A stretch of 64,000 nucleotides of DNA, from NCBI GenBank assembly GCA_034509925.1, contig CM067531.1, forward strand, positions 10,696,319-10,760,318, written 5' to 3'. Both the position numbers and the translations under genes were made by a program. The notes below the pieces were generated by a model, which was not told the origin of the DNA, ran no database searches, and saw only the letters and a list, made by a program, of their open reading frames with translations. Below, piece after piece: positions 52,401 to 61,088 of this stretch. The stretch comes from Hirudinaria manillensis. Its lineage: Eukaryota; Annelida; Clitellata; Hirudinida; Hirudinidae. The stretch's first letter is position 1, and each line of letters opens with the position of its first letter.

Positions 52401-54312
52401 GTATCGAAGTTATGTTAAAGCCACTTTGCCTTTAAAAATGAGGACGTTATTATATCTGGACGATATGGACATTTCTAAGATTGATTTATTAGAGCCATAT
52501 CAAAGTGTGTTTCTATTGATTTATTAAATGAATATAATTATAAATGAATTAAAATACTTTTATTACGGATTTATCATGATTAATCGCAACAAACTTCCAA
52601 TAAAACTAAGTCACCTTGGTGAGGAGCGCAAACGCAACCGACATCCTCTTCGTTGTTACAGTCGATCTCACCCCAAGGAGCATGCTGACACTGATCCAAT
52701 TGTTCTTCCTTCCCAGTACAGTGTACTTCATCGAGCCACACAGTATCAGAGACAACATCAAAGTCATCTTAAGATTCAATATTAAAACATTTTTATTGTA
52801 TATGACCTTAGAATATGACATGAAAATCTATTATGTTGCTTTAGTAAAATATTCCTCTACATAAATTCCTACTCTTCAGCCGTGACAATCCAAGGATGTC
52901 GAGTTTATTAGTAGGGAGAAAAGACCTTCCTAACGCATCAGAAATTGCGAATGTCGGATAAATAGCGGGCAAAAGCCAACTCAGATGATCTGTTTCCCAA
53001 CCAGACACTCAGACCCTACTCTAAATCCAACCTACCTCCTAACCACCTATTTTTTATGTTTAATTAATTATTTTATTTTTTTCGAGAGAAAGGAACAAAC
53101 TATAAGAAAATAATAAGCACATTATTATGCATTAATCGAACGTGAGAAGTGATTATAGGTTGATTGATTTGGCATATCGTACGGCTAAGAGATCCACACT
53201 GACAAAAACTATTAAAAAGGAATACGGTTGTTATAAGTTAGACTTGGAAGATTGCATCAAGATAGGTGGAATCAACTTGGTTGACAGCTTAAGTCAGTTA
53301 TTATACGACATCCTTTGAAAGAATTTGAGCCAAAAAACTTGAGAAGTCTTGATATTCGGCGCACATTTTGTCTTGAACTACAATTACAATTATAAATCTT
53401 CTAATTTGGTAGTGTTTGTTACGCAAAATATCAGTTAAATAAATAGCAAGACAAGTTCTTCTGCAGTTCTGAAAAGTTCAAGTAAGAGTATTTTACCAAA
53501 AAAAAAGCACTGAAGTTGTTTTTATACCTGAACATGTAAATTACCCATTTCTAATAACTTTCTTTTCGTTTCAATTAAATGAACTTTAAGGGTTTCATTA
53601 GTTAACTTTCGATTCTTGTATGCTCCTGTAAATAATTGCATTCGCACAAATACACTCTGATAAAACAACATACCATCTAGTTTTTCCAAACATGTAGGGC
53701 CCATGACACTAATGCAGGTCCCGTTTCTGAGATTGTAATACATCATTAAATAACTTGAATTATAAAGATCCAAAACAGGCAAGTTCAGATAAAAATTTTC
53801 AGAAAATAAAAAAAGAAAATTATTACTACTACGTTCCCGAACATGATCAGCACAAGTTAAATTAGATTTTCAGCTGACAGAGTATACCATCATCGAGGCA
53901 CAACATATTAATAAATGATTTGTGTGATCATTAAAATTAATTATGGATTGAAATTAACGAAATATAACAAATCATCAAGTAATAAAATAATCGGCAATTA
54001 AAGATTTAAAACAGACGTACTCATGTCCCAATTGTTTGCAGGCAAGGAAACAACCGTGAGGTGTGAAATTGTCGCTACATATCGATCCCCATTTACCCTC
54101 ATGAGAAACTTCTAATTTGCCCTTAATGGGACTAATGCCGACAAGGCGAATTTCGTATTTTTCGCCTCAAATCGAAAACAATTTTCAGTAAATGATGGCA
54201 TCATTTAAAATGCAGTAAATTGAAAATAACCAGAAGCAGCGTTGATCGTCAGCATTAGAATCATAATTTGTATAAGAAAGCAATTGGAAAAGCTCCAATA
54301 AATGTCATTCAT
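37438..54312 (-). CDS. SRCR-domain protein: signal peptide, four SRCR domains, C-terminal membrane anchor
   Basis: Exons, read leftward: 54312-54231 (signal peptide, MNDIYWSFSNCFLIQIMILM..); SRCR1 54165-54021, 53726-53674, 52767-52615; SRCR2 52287-52134, 51821-51769, 51509-51357; SRCR3 51150-50994, 50532-50480, 49968-49816; SRCR4 48021-47880 and 37739-37438 (stop). Each domain has a first-half exon (VRLVG..GRLEV..WGTVC..C..LGF), a 53-base middle exon with two Cys (NGTCISVMGPTCLEK) and a last exon (DFDV..MWIDGV.C.G.E..F..C..). Phases repeat as 1-2-1, and all joins found are in frame. The middle exon of SRCR4 was not found, and without it the last join is out of frame. After SRCR4 come DPKEDPKEDPKKDP and a hydrophobic tail (CSKFILYLCCFVEFLLL), probably a membrane anchor. 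SRCR proteins often serve in recognition or adhesion; the ligand is unknown. An upstream in-frame Met (54396) is possible, but the Met at 54312 gives the signal peptide. Confidence 0.88.
38200..38860 (+). pseudogene. Tc1/mariner-type transposase relic
   Basis: Broken frames follow the order of a Tc1-like transposase. A degraded helix-turn-helix start (near 38260-38380) is followed by VPALQEYHKVTRVQWAKTML (38423-38483). Then come a scrambled catalytic middle and DNxPIHISKLTRNFFKKKSI...DLSWPAFSLQLG (about 38720-38825), matching the DNA-HT...LxWPAxSPDLNPIENLW region. Stops and frameshifts are frequent, so the copy is dead. Confidence 0.7.
38985..39320 (+). pseudogene. Second Tc1-like transposase relic (N-terminal part)
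   Basis: The stretch around 39060-39310 repeats the start of the relic at 38200. It reads ..YLNVPE.YGSKKSPRKKKLSTDQE, then VSSGRFSANQLRTELNLISC, and ends near LKVPDLQEH. This is the paired helix-turn-helix region of Tc1-like transposases. The copy is truncated, and the two copies differ enough to be separate old insertions or an old duplication. Confidence 0.6.
39510..39713 (+). pseudogene. FLYWCH-type zinc-finger relic
   Basis: The frame FIKDKLCREKTYWRHDKY...FKCHIRVHAT...GEHNHAIISAKVEAMK fits the FLYWCH pattern (YWRC...C.AR..T...GEHNH). This domain is common in transposase-derived proteins, for example of Mutator-like elements. It ends at a stop and has no neighbouring transposase domain that I can recognise, so I call it a relic, not a gene. 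Confidence 0.6.
39714..41555. other. Unassigned sequence left of the foldback element
   Basis: A 73-codon frame at 40164-40385 (MPPRLLPPLPAFLLAV..) and - strand fragments around 41000-41350 (EFVNNHLSENL..) look like broken coding sequence, probably transposon-derived. I cannot identify either. Confidence 0.35.
41556..43210 (+). repeat. Left inverted-repeat arm of the foldback element
   Basis: The outer end is cgacggtgaagttggcaaac. The first ~590 bases are single-copy within the arm, and the rest is the ~175-bp array (ctttcagaaaatctac...aactatagcggaccgg...). The small frames in it are repeat translations. Confidence 0.85.
43860..45040. repeat. Diverged direct repeat in the centre of the foldback element
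   Basis: The segment around 44030-44195 (gacggttttctgggcc...agttcggcgatca) recurs at about 44875-45032 with scattered differences. Weaker similarity extends upstream (43890-44030 against 44720-44870). The spacing is about 835 bases. Confidence 0.75.
45045..46740 (-). repeat. Right inverted-repeat arm of the foldback element
   Basis: This is the reverse complement of the left arm, ending gttgccaacttcaccgtcg-type sequence at 46740. Its outer ~1285 bases match the left arm almost perfectly. The inner units have a different order or variant content. Confidence 0.85.
46741..47760 (+). pseudogene. Unidentified broken coding-like sequence
   Basis: Overlapping + strand frames at 46999-47211, 47171-47419, 47293-47547 and 47551-47748 look like one reading interrupted by frameshifts (FDIAFYRVCKKLNLPVLSN.., then FCDRTFLLNLRSDFAHSN.., then IEDIRIWPCPDVPIDFALEI). 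The base composition is more balanced than the surroundings. I recognise no domain. It may be a degraded transposon gene or a host pseudogene. It lies in the SRCR intron, next to the foldback element. Confidence 0.35.
48022..49815. other. SRCR gene intron between SRCR3 and SRCR4
   Basis: No exon was found. A more GC-rich block at 48450-48720 and a 66-codon frame at 49411-49611 (MFRKKYLANTALNIHF..) look like old transposon sequence but are not identified. Confidence 0.4.
50411..50456. repeat. (TTATA)n microsatellite
   Basis: About nine TTATA units in the SRCR gene, just downstream (on the - strand) of the SRCR3 middle exon at 50532-50480. Confidence 0.85.
52768..53673. other. SRCR gene intron within SRCR1
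   Basis: About 0.9 kb between the middle and last exons of SRCR1. I see nothing coding or repetitive in it. Confidence 0.45.
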
Positions 54313-54682
54313 GTCTTTAAAATCAAGATCGCAAAGCTCTACTCTGGCTAATTCCTCAGCTCGGAACCACAGCCAACTCGGTACATGACAGCACAAACAA
54401 ACGATTTCATTTGAAAATCTAGGCGGAAAATTTCAAAATACTGCTATAACAATACAATTTTACAAATATTTTTTAATGTCACTTAAATAAATTATATAAT
54501 TACATTTTAATAATTTCTGATTTTTTTTCGACATTTGTCAGAGTCGCTACCATGGTTGCTCGAGAATAGTGAGCCTGTCAACTACTACAACATACAACCG
54601 AATCGCATTCAATTTCACTGACTCTGAAGTTTACTGACTTATAAAGTTCAATTTTATTATGCCAAAACGCTTTTGAATTTGA
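54313..54682. promoter_or_regulatory. Shared upstream region between SRCR gene (-) and TMEM216 (+)
   Basis: The two start codons are 370 bases apart and point away from each other, so this stretch must hold both 5' UTRs and probably both promoters. An imperfect palindrome, gctaccatggttgc (54546-54559), resembles the RFX X-box core (pattern GTHNYYATRRNAAC, 11 of 14 positions) and includes a GTTGCT half-site. It lies about 125 bases upstream of the TMEM216 ATG, where X-boxes of ciliary genes are often found. The match is partial. Confidence 0.4.
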
Positions 54683-55720
54683 ATGGTAAGTATTTTAAGT
54701 TTATTTGGATGTTATATTTTTTTAATTATTTCATGTATTTCAGTCGTCAATTCCTTTTCAAATATATCTCTACTTTAACTCATGGTATCTCGCGTTATTT
54801 TTTTGTCTGGAAATTGGTTGCATGATATACAAAGGTAAGTTCAAAGTTGTATGATCTATGATAGGTACATGATCATATTTCTAAAACTGTTCTTTTTCTA
54901 GGTATATTGCTGCCTTATCCTGAAGGAGTCTTTGCCTCAGACATTACTCTCCTGGTCATTCTGTTTTGCTTGTCTTCTATACAAACACATTTTGGTAAAG
55001 TTTTTAAATATTTTTTACTTAAACGAAATTGTTTACTCATCTTCAATTCGGTCATAAATGATTCACAGGTTACAAAGGAAATCAGCTGGAAAATGCCATG
55101 ATGACAACTCTTTTTGTGCTTATGTCCCTCCCAATATTGGGGGGTTTACTATACTTTTTGTTATGGCAAACGTATGTGCTATGGCTCGAAGCAATCTCAG
55201 CTTTAATTGAAATTGGCATTATAGCCACTGAAATGCTCTTTGCTGTCATCTCTTTGATCACATATGCAAGGTAAGCCACTCTTAACAAAACTTATAATTA
55301 AAATTGCAGTAACTAAAATTTGTTATCGGCCAAATTTGCAACCCTTTTTGCAAATTATGATTTTGCACTCTTTGGCTTGTCCTTCAAGATTGTTAACCTA
55401 CGATTATTTTTTCACTTTGTGGTTGTATATCAGGGTGCCAATAAAATTTAAAAATAAAAATATTTTCACTGCCCAACTCTTGAAAATGTTCCATTTGATT
55501 AGAAAATACCATAGAAAAATTTAGTATTTTCAAATCTTCTGGTGACCTGAAATAGCCACAGTCATTTTGCAGCAATTTGATTCAGTACTTGTACCCAAAA
55601 AACTCATAAAACTGTTTTCAATACATTAGCAACACAGTTTCTCATACAAAGAAACAGATTTTAAGTTTGACAAATTCACCTCACTCTGAATTTTATTTTT
55701 TCAGAGTCAAGAAATCCTAG
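54683..55720 (+). CDS. TMEM216: TMEM216-like ciliary transition-zone membrane protein
   Basis: Exons: 54683-54685 (the ATG alone, at the end of exon 1), 54744-54834, 54902-54994, 55069-55270 and 55705-55720 (TAG). They give 134 residues, close to vertebrate TMEM216 (about 145). The protein starts MSSIPFQIYLYFNSWYLA and has four hydrophobic segments, at about residues 8-29, 41-60, 70-93 and 97-120. Family landmarks are YKGILLPYP (residues 30-38) and LLWQTYVLWLEA in the third helix region. TMEM216 is part of the tetraspan MKS/transition-zone module that gates the base of the cilium; its loss in humans causes Joubert and Meckel syndromes. The related TMEM17/TMEM80 proteins are alternatives, but the LPYP motif and length fit TMEM216 better. 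All phases match. It is convergent with the gene at 56034. Confidence 0.85.
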
Positions 55721-56033
55721 AACTATTGCTGGAAGAACAAGGAAAAGGGGGCAAAAAAAACTTTATTTATTATTTATTTATTTATTAGCACCTCCAGAAG
55801 ACTGGAAGACTGATCAAAAATGAAATCCAAAAGTAAGAACTTAGTCATGGATAGTCAATTTTTATCCTCTTGACTTCAGTGGTGACATTTCCCAATGTAT
55901 GATTTCAATCACATCAGGTTTTCTATTGTGCAACATTCTGCAGTAATTGCACAACAAGTCAATGCACAACAAATATCAATAATCACAACAATATGTAATA
56001 TATATTTACAAGAAACAAAACTTAGGTCACGCG
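55721..56033. other. Intergenic region between convergent genes
   Basis: This is the likely 3' UTR of TMEM216, with an (ATTT)n stretch near 55764-55787, then the 3' UTR of the - strand ORF. No gene is seen. Confidence 0.45.
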
Positions 56034-56363
56034 TCAAACGAAACTGTCGATAAACTCTGGATGGTGCATCGGGGACAACGATAACTGATCAGAAATTCTT
56101 AGAAAACACCCCTTCAAGTAGTCCATAAAAGCTTTTAGAAATATATGATTGCTGGATCTATTCATTGTCCACAAAACTGCAACAAGATAATCTTGAACAA
56201 ATGCTATTAAGCTAATGGTAGCAGAGGCTCTTTGGTACTTAGCTATTTTATCTTGGATTGCATGCAGCAGGTGAAACAAAAGTAAAGTAATTGCTATACC
56301 TGCAAGCAACGTCAATGTACAAACGTGATATGTACAAGCAAGTGTCTGAACCACAGGTGTCAT
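56034..56363 (-). CDS. Small putative membrane protein, not recognised
   Basis: This single-exon ORF of 109 residues begins MTPVVQTLACTYHVCTLTLL. It has one strong hydrophobic segment at about residues 11-33 (LTLLAGIAITLLLFHLLHAI) and a second moderately hydrophobic stretch (ISLIAFVQDYLVAVLW), then a soluble C-terminal tail ending HPEFIDSFV. An alternative is that only the part after ttgcttgcag (near 56302) is coding, as the last exon of a longer gene with upstream exons unseen. It lies 517 bases downstream of the zinc-finger gene on the same strand. I do not recognise the family. Confidence 0.5.
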   Translation of the reverse strand: MTPVVQTLACTYHVCTLTLLAGIAITLLLFHLLHAIQDKIAKYQRASATISLIAFVQDYLVAVLWTMNRSSNHIFLKAFMDYLKGCFLRISDQLSLSPMHHPEFIDSFV

Positions 56364-56879
56364 GACCACGACGTGAAAATTACATTATTAAAATGAAATC
56401 GAATAATTTGGAAGAGTTCAAAATTGCAATCACATTGTGGTCACGATAACAGAGCTGACTCGACATACTGGAATACCTCATCATCCATAAAAATGCAAAT
56501 CGGATTTCAAATCGATGAATATAAAAACCGTGCCAATTTTTTCCCCCGACATCCAGAAAAATCTAGACCCCGATAACGGTCTCATAAGTTACGGCAAAAA
56601 AAAAACACCTTTGAACGAATGCCAAAAGTTTTAACTGTTTATGTAAACTTAGATGTTGAATAAAACTCTCAAATTCATTGGTTATAAATTCCCTTTTGGG
56701 GGTCTTTATGCATCAAATCCAAGTTAGAGCTAGAGAGGAAGTAGATGTTTAATTGACCACCTGCTGAGATGGATATCAACCAGAGTTTCAGTCTGCATCT
56801 GCTGCAATTCTATCCAAACACGCCTGCAGCAAGCAGACCACAAACGCTATTGTAAAAGTCTCGTGAACAGTTTTACTGG
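56364..56879. other. Intergenic region downstream of the zinc-finger gene
   Basis: This is the probable 3' UTR of the zinc-finger gene, which reads leftward and stops at 56880. A possible leftward poly(A) signal (ATTTTATTCAAC-type, aataaaa reversed) is not clear. No other feature is seen. Confidence 0.4.
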
Positions 56880-59800
56880 CTAATGCTGCAATTCCACCTT
56901 CTTGGCCGGAGGTTCGTCGTCGTTAGTTTCCTTGACGTTGATCTTGCCAGCAGGAGCGACGTTCGGATCGTCAAAATTCGTTTCCTGACAGTCTGCGTCC
57001 TCGGGATGGCTTCTTTTACCGAGAACGCTCTGCATAGGCGACGTCCTGTCTCTCTTCGGGGCAGACTTGCTGGTGGAGTCGGCAGCCGGATCGTTCTCGC
57101 CGGGCACTTTCACGTCGACCGTCGGAGAAGCGGATCGTTTGGTCGCCTCTGGACTTCCGGTCGGCTTCTTCGAGTCTGCGGTGGCGCTCGACGGAGACGC
57201 GACGCCTGCCTTGTCACTGGAATCGACGAGCGACTGATGAGTCGGGTCCGATTCGGATTTGCGTTCGACCGACGCGTTGGAGTCCGTAGATGTTCTGGAA
57301 GATGCACTGACTTTGTTTTTGGAGCTCGTGGGACTGTCTATTTTAGCTGGAATCGGATCAAAAGCTATCGAATCAAAGATTTTCAATCTCTCTGTGGGTC
57401 CAACAGGGCTGCTCTCTCTGAAAGAATGAGTTATTATTTCATCACAAATGTCTCTGACACACTTCGATCTCGGTTGGTTAGAGTTCAACTTTGACTCCGT
57501 GGCTAGGGTAATGTGAGATTTTGGATTGATTTGAAGAAGCATGTCTTTGAGAAGAGGTTGCTTTTGGGGATGCTCGGAAGACGAGTTGGACAGAAGGTAA
57601 TCGGGAGATTGCCCGCCCTCCGAACGTTTTGTTGGATCGACGAACGGGGAGATTTTGGAAACTCCTGCAAATCCTGTGTTTTTCATGAGGCTCTCTGTTA
57701 CCAAACTGTCTATGATACTTCTAGCAGTAACAATTTTTGGATGTGATATGGGTGATGTTTTATCACTTGATTTGCTATGCTCAGAGTTGATCTTATCTGT
57801 ACAAAAAAAAATGACACATCAAGTGTGATGCTCTCCTTGATTCATTTAATATTCCAACATAAACACGACTAAAACTTTGCAACGACAACCAATGACGATT
57901 CAGCACATGACTGCTGTTTTACCGTAATACGTGCATTTACAAAAATTTATAAATTCTGACTTGCAAACTTTTATAATCCTTAAAATATACAACATTCCTG
58001 TGAAATATTAACAAAGAAACTTGATCCTAGTTTTGGTTAACAGGTAGAGACAATTAATTGAACATTATGTACTATTTATAGTTTATTAAATTTAGAGGGA
58101 ATGAAATCGTAAGCCATGATAAATGACGGGCTTCAGCAAATTATAATCAACTCGCTTCAATTTAAAAATGAACATCAAAAACTTACTTTTAACGACTTCA
58201 GTATTAGTTGTCAAGCTCATTTCTTCGAGCTGAAATTTTTTTAGAAAGAAACTTTTCTTCGAAGATGGAGTCTTTTCAAGGTCTCCTTCGGACGGTACTT
58301 TCAGAATCTCAAGTGATTTTAATTCCTCTCCTTTCGAGGGTTTTTCCTGATCGGAATCCGAAGTCGGACTGATTGTCGACGCTACGTCGCAAGCGTCGTT
58401 CGTCGTTTTCTGATCGGATTCCGGACAAGTCGTATCAGGCACTGCTTTCTGAATTTCTATCTCTCCTTTTGACATCAACTTAGTTTCAGACCTTGAGATG
58501 GAAAGAGTTCTTTCATGCTCTCTGGTGTGTATGTAAAGAACTTCTTCATCTGTGAAGGCCTTCCTGCAATATAGACATTTGTATTCGACATCCACCTGCC
58601 TTTGCTCGTGATGATTAGCCTGGATGTGCTTGTTTAGTTCCTCAGCATTGGCAAACCACTTGTTGCATTCCCTGCAAGCACACGACCTGACCATGTGCAT
58701 GGAAGATATGTGAGCCCTCCAGTCTGTAATATCCTGGAAACCTTCCATGCAAGTGGTGCAATTCATTTCAGAATCTATAATGACCTGATGTCTACAGTCC
58801 CAAGGAAGAGCTTGTTTTGCATCATCAAATCCTTCTCTGTTCATTCCTACCTTGACTTCGCATTTACTTTTCTCTGGAATCTTGTTCTTGACATCTCCCT
58901 GATCGATTCCAGATATTCCACTCTGAGCTGTATAGGAGGAAGGTACCTTGGAAATCATGGGATAGACTTCGGCAACTTGTTTCTGAACGGAATGGAAACC
59001 ATCGCCGTCCATTCTCGACTTGTGAGTCTGAAAAGACCGATCTTGGGCATAGTTTGCAGTTTTCGCGTCGGCCACGGAGAGCAAACAATGTTCTGGATGA
59101 GGTTCCAAGTTATGGTCTTTGACGAAGTGCATTCTAAAGCTTCGATAACTGCTATGAACTGAATTACATAGTTTACATTGAAAACTTTGAGTGTCGTGAG
59201 ATGGAAAATAATTGACGGCTTGGTTATTGCGCGAGTGACTCATCGGAGAAATCGGAAGGAGTTGGGGAATGAGACGTGGACTCGAAGCTTTTGGATCTTG
59301 ATTTCTGTTGACTTCAAAATATTTAAGATAATGACTTCCCATCGCGTCGTGCTCGTATCCCTCGTGCTGTCTTCGAGAAGCGGATCGAGATTGATCGTTA
59401 CTTCTTGGAATACCTCTATCCCATTTCTCGAGCATTTGGGTCTTGCTTAAATTCTCTTCCGGAACCTTGGAAGCACCGTAGCTCTCCCGACACGGGTAAA
59501 CGTCCGACCTAACTTGCTTTGGCTTGGATGTTGCTACCTCAGAATTTCTCGAACCAAATGAATGGCTATACTGGTCAGTCAGGTAATTTTTGAGAGTTTC
59601 AGCTTCCCCGGTTTTCAGGAATGCCGGACTGAATGACGACAACGGACCGTGAACAATGGACGATGCCGTCGGACCTTGAAGACCTTTGTCTGAGTCTGCA
59701 GGCAAATAGTAATACTGGCCGCTGGTTTTGATCGACTGGTCTTGAGAAAAGCCATGAAACTTTAGTCTTTTGCCATCTGGTGGATCATATGAAATGACAC

Positions 59801-61088
59801 CACCATAACCCAAAGGCTTTTCTTTTTTCTTTATGCGCAAGTCAATCGGAGTTTCTTCGTGAGCTATTTTCATCTGAGGAGAGGATTGTGAAGAAGCTTG
59901 CGTGTATTTCTCGACAGACAGATTCTGATAAAGACGAGGATCAATCCCCCTCACATATCCTTGAATGTCATCTCTACTGTAACATAAACTTGGCAAATTA
60001 TCATTGGGCATCATTTCCCTGTGTGACTGATGTTTCGAATACTTTGGAGAAAACTGCATGTCCATTCTTCTGAAATTTGGATCACCTGGTGTTTTAAAGT
60101 GAATGTTGCTTTGAGATTTTGCATCCTTTGAGAATTTGAGGTCGTGATATTTCATTCCATAAGGTAAATTATGTTGGGAATAACTGCTTTTCTCAGAACT
60201 GGGCAAATTCCTCCATTCATCCAGACATTGATTGACTTGAGGGAGGTTGGTTGTTGGTAATGAATTTTGCTGGGTATTCATTGGTGAGGCTCTATAAGAT
60301 TTTGGGGAGCAAGATTTGCCCACAGCTTCATATGGAGTTGGTTCTCTTGATTTTGATGAAAATCTGGCTCTCTCTGATTCTGTTAGTTTGACTTTGTCAA
60401 GCCTTTGTAGATTTGGAATTTCAGGAGAACATGCAATTATTTCGACGTCGCATTTTGCACTACTCGGTGAATCAGAGCTTTTCCTCGAATTTCTCACAAA
60501 AAATTTATCTTTGGTCAGGGTAGGCATTGGCTGACTCCTTTGATTACATTTGTCGTCCAAAGTATCAGATGTTTGATCGGAATAAGGAGTGAAAAGAAGA
60601 GGTAGCACGGACTTTTCGTTATGTCGAGGGTTATCTGAATTCTCTTTGCACATTTCATATTTTGTTAGTTCAGATTCGACAATGACACCTATACAACTTG
60701 AAATATTTAATGTCTCTAAGGATGACTTGACAACATTGGCACTGTTTACATCTTGCCTTGAGACAACACTGGATAATGAACTAACCTTGTCATTTGTAGC
60801 TGATCTTTTTGCATCACTGCATGACAAGGATCCCTCGGTTTGATAATCTTTCAAAAATCTTTTTTTTGGAGCACATGCAGTAGATGCTGCTTTATCTGGC
60901 GCTTTATCTATTTCACTGGCTTCTGTAGTGCCACCATCAATTTTGTTTGATGACATCTTTTCCATATGGGCTCTTTGGAATGTGGCTAGGTCTGAAGCTG
61001 ATGGAAGTATGGCTGACCGAACACCTGTGCCGTCGTCCGTGGTACTTGCTTGATCTCCACTGACTAGGAGATCATTTAAGTTTCCCAT
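56880..61088 (-). CDS. C2H2 zinc-finger nuclear protein with CtBP-type motif, two exons
   Basis: Exons 61088-58187 and 57796-56880 join in phase (AAA A|AT) to give 1272 residues. The Met at 61088 (MGNLNDLLVSG) is used; the frame opens slightly upstream without another ATG. Four C2H2 fingers lie in the second half of exon 1: about 636-660 (CKLCNSVHSSYRSFRMHFVK), 774-795 (CTTCMEGFQDITDWRAHIS), 803-825 (CRECNKWFANAEELNKHIQ) and 836-856 (CLYCRKAFTDEEVLYIH). A PIDLRIKKK motif near 411 matches the PxDLx docking site for the CtBP co-repressor. The rest is Ser/Pro-rich and disordered. Exon 2 has a conserved-looking block (VRDICDEIITHSFRES) and a basic, Ser-rich tail ending PPAKKVELQH, possibly with a nuclear signal (KKV, KRSH). 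A role as DNA-binding repressor is inferred from the motifs. I cannot assign an ortholog. Confidence 0.85.
57797..58186 (-). other. Single intron of the zinc-finger gene
   Basis: A 390-base intron with donor AAA A|gtaagt (at 58186-58181) and acceptor ttttttttgtacag (ending at 57797). Both match consensus well. Confidence 0.85.

Noticed and set aside
58695-59450. + strand frames of 90-155 codons opposite the zinc-finger gene
   Set aside because: Antisense shadows of the 1-kb-scale coding exon; no homology.
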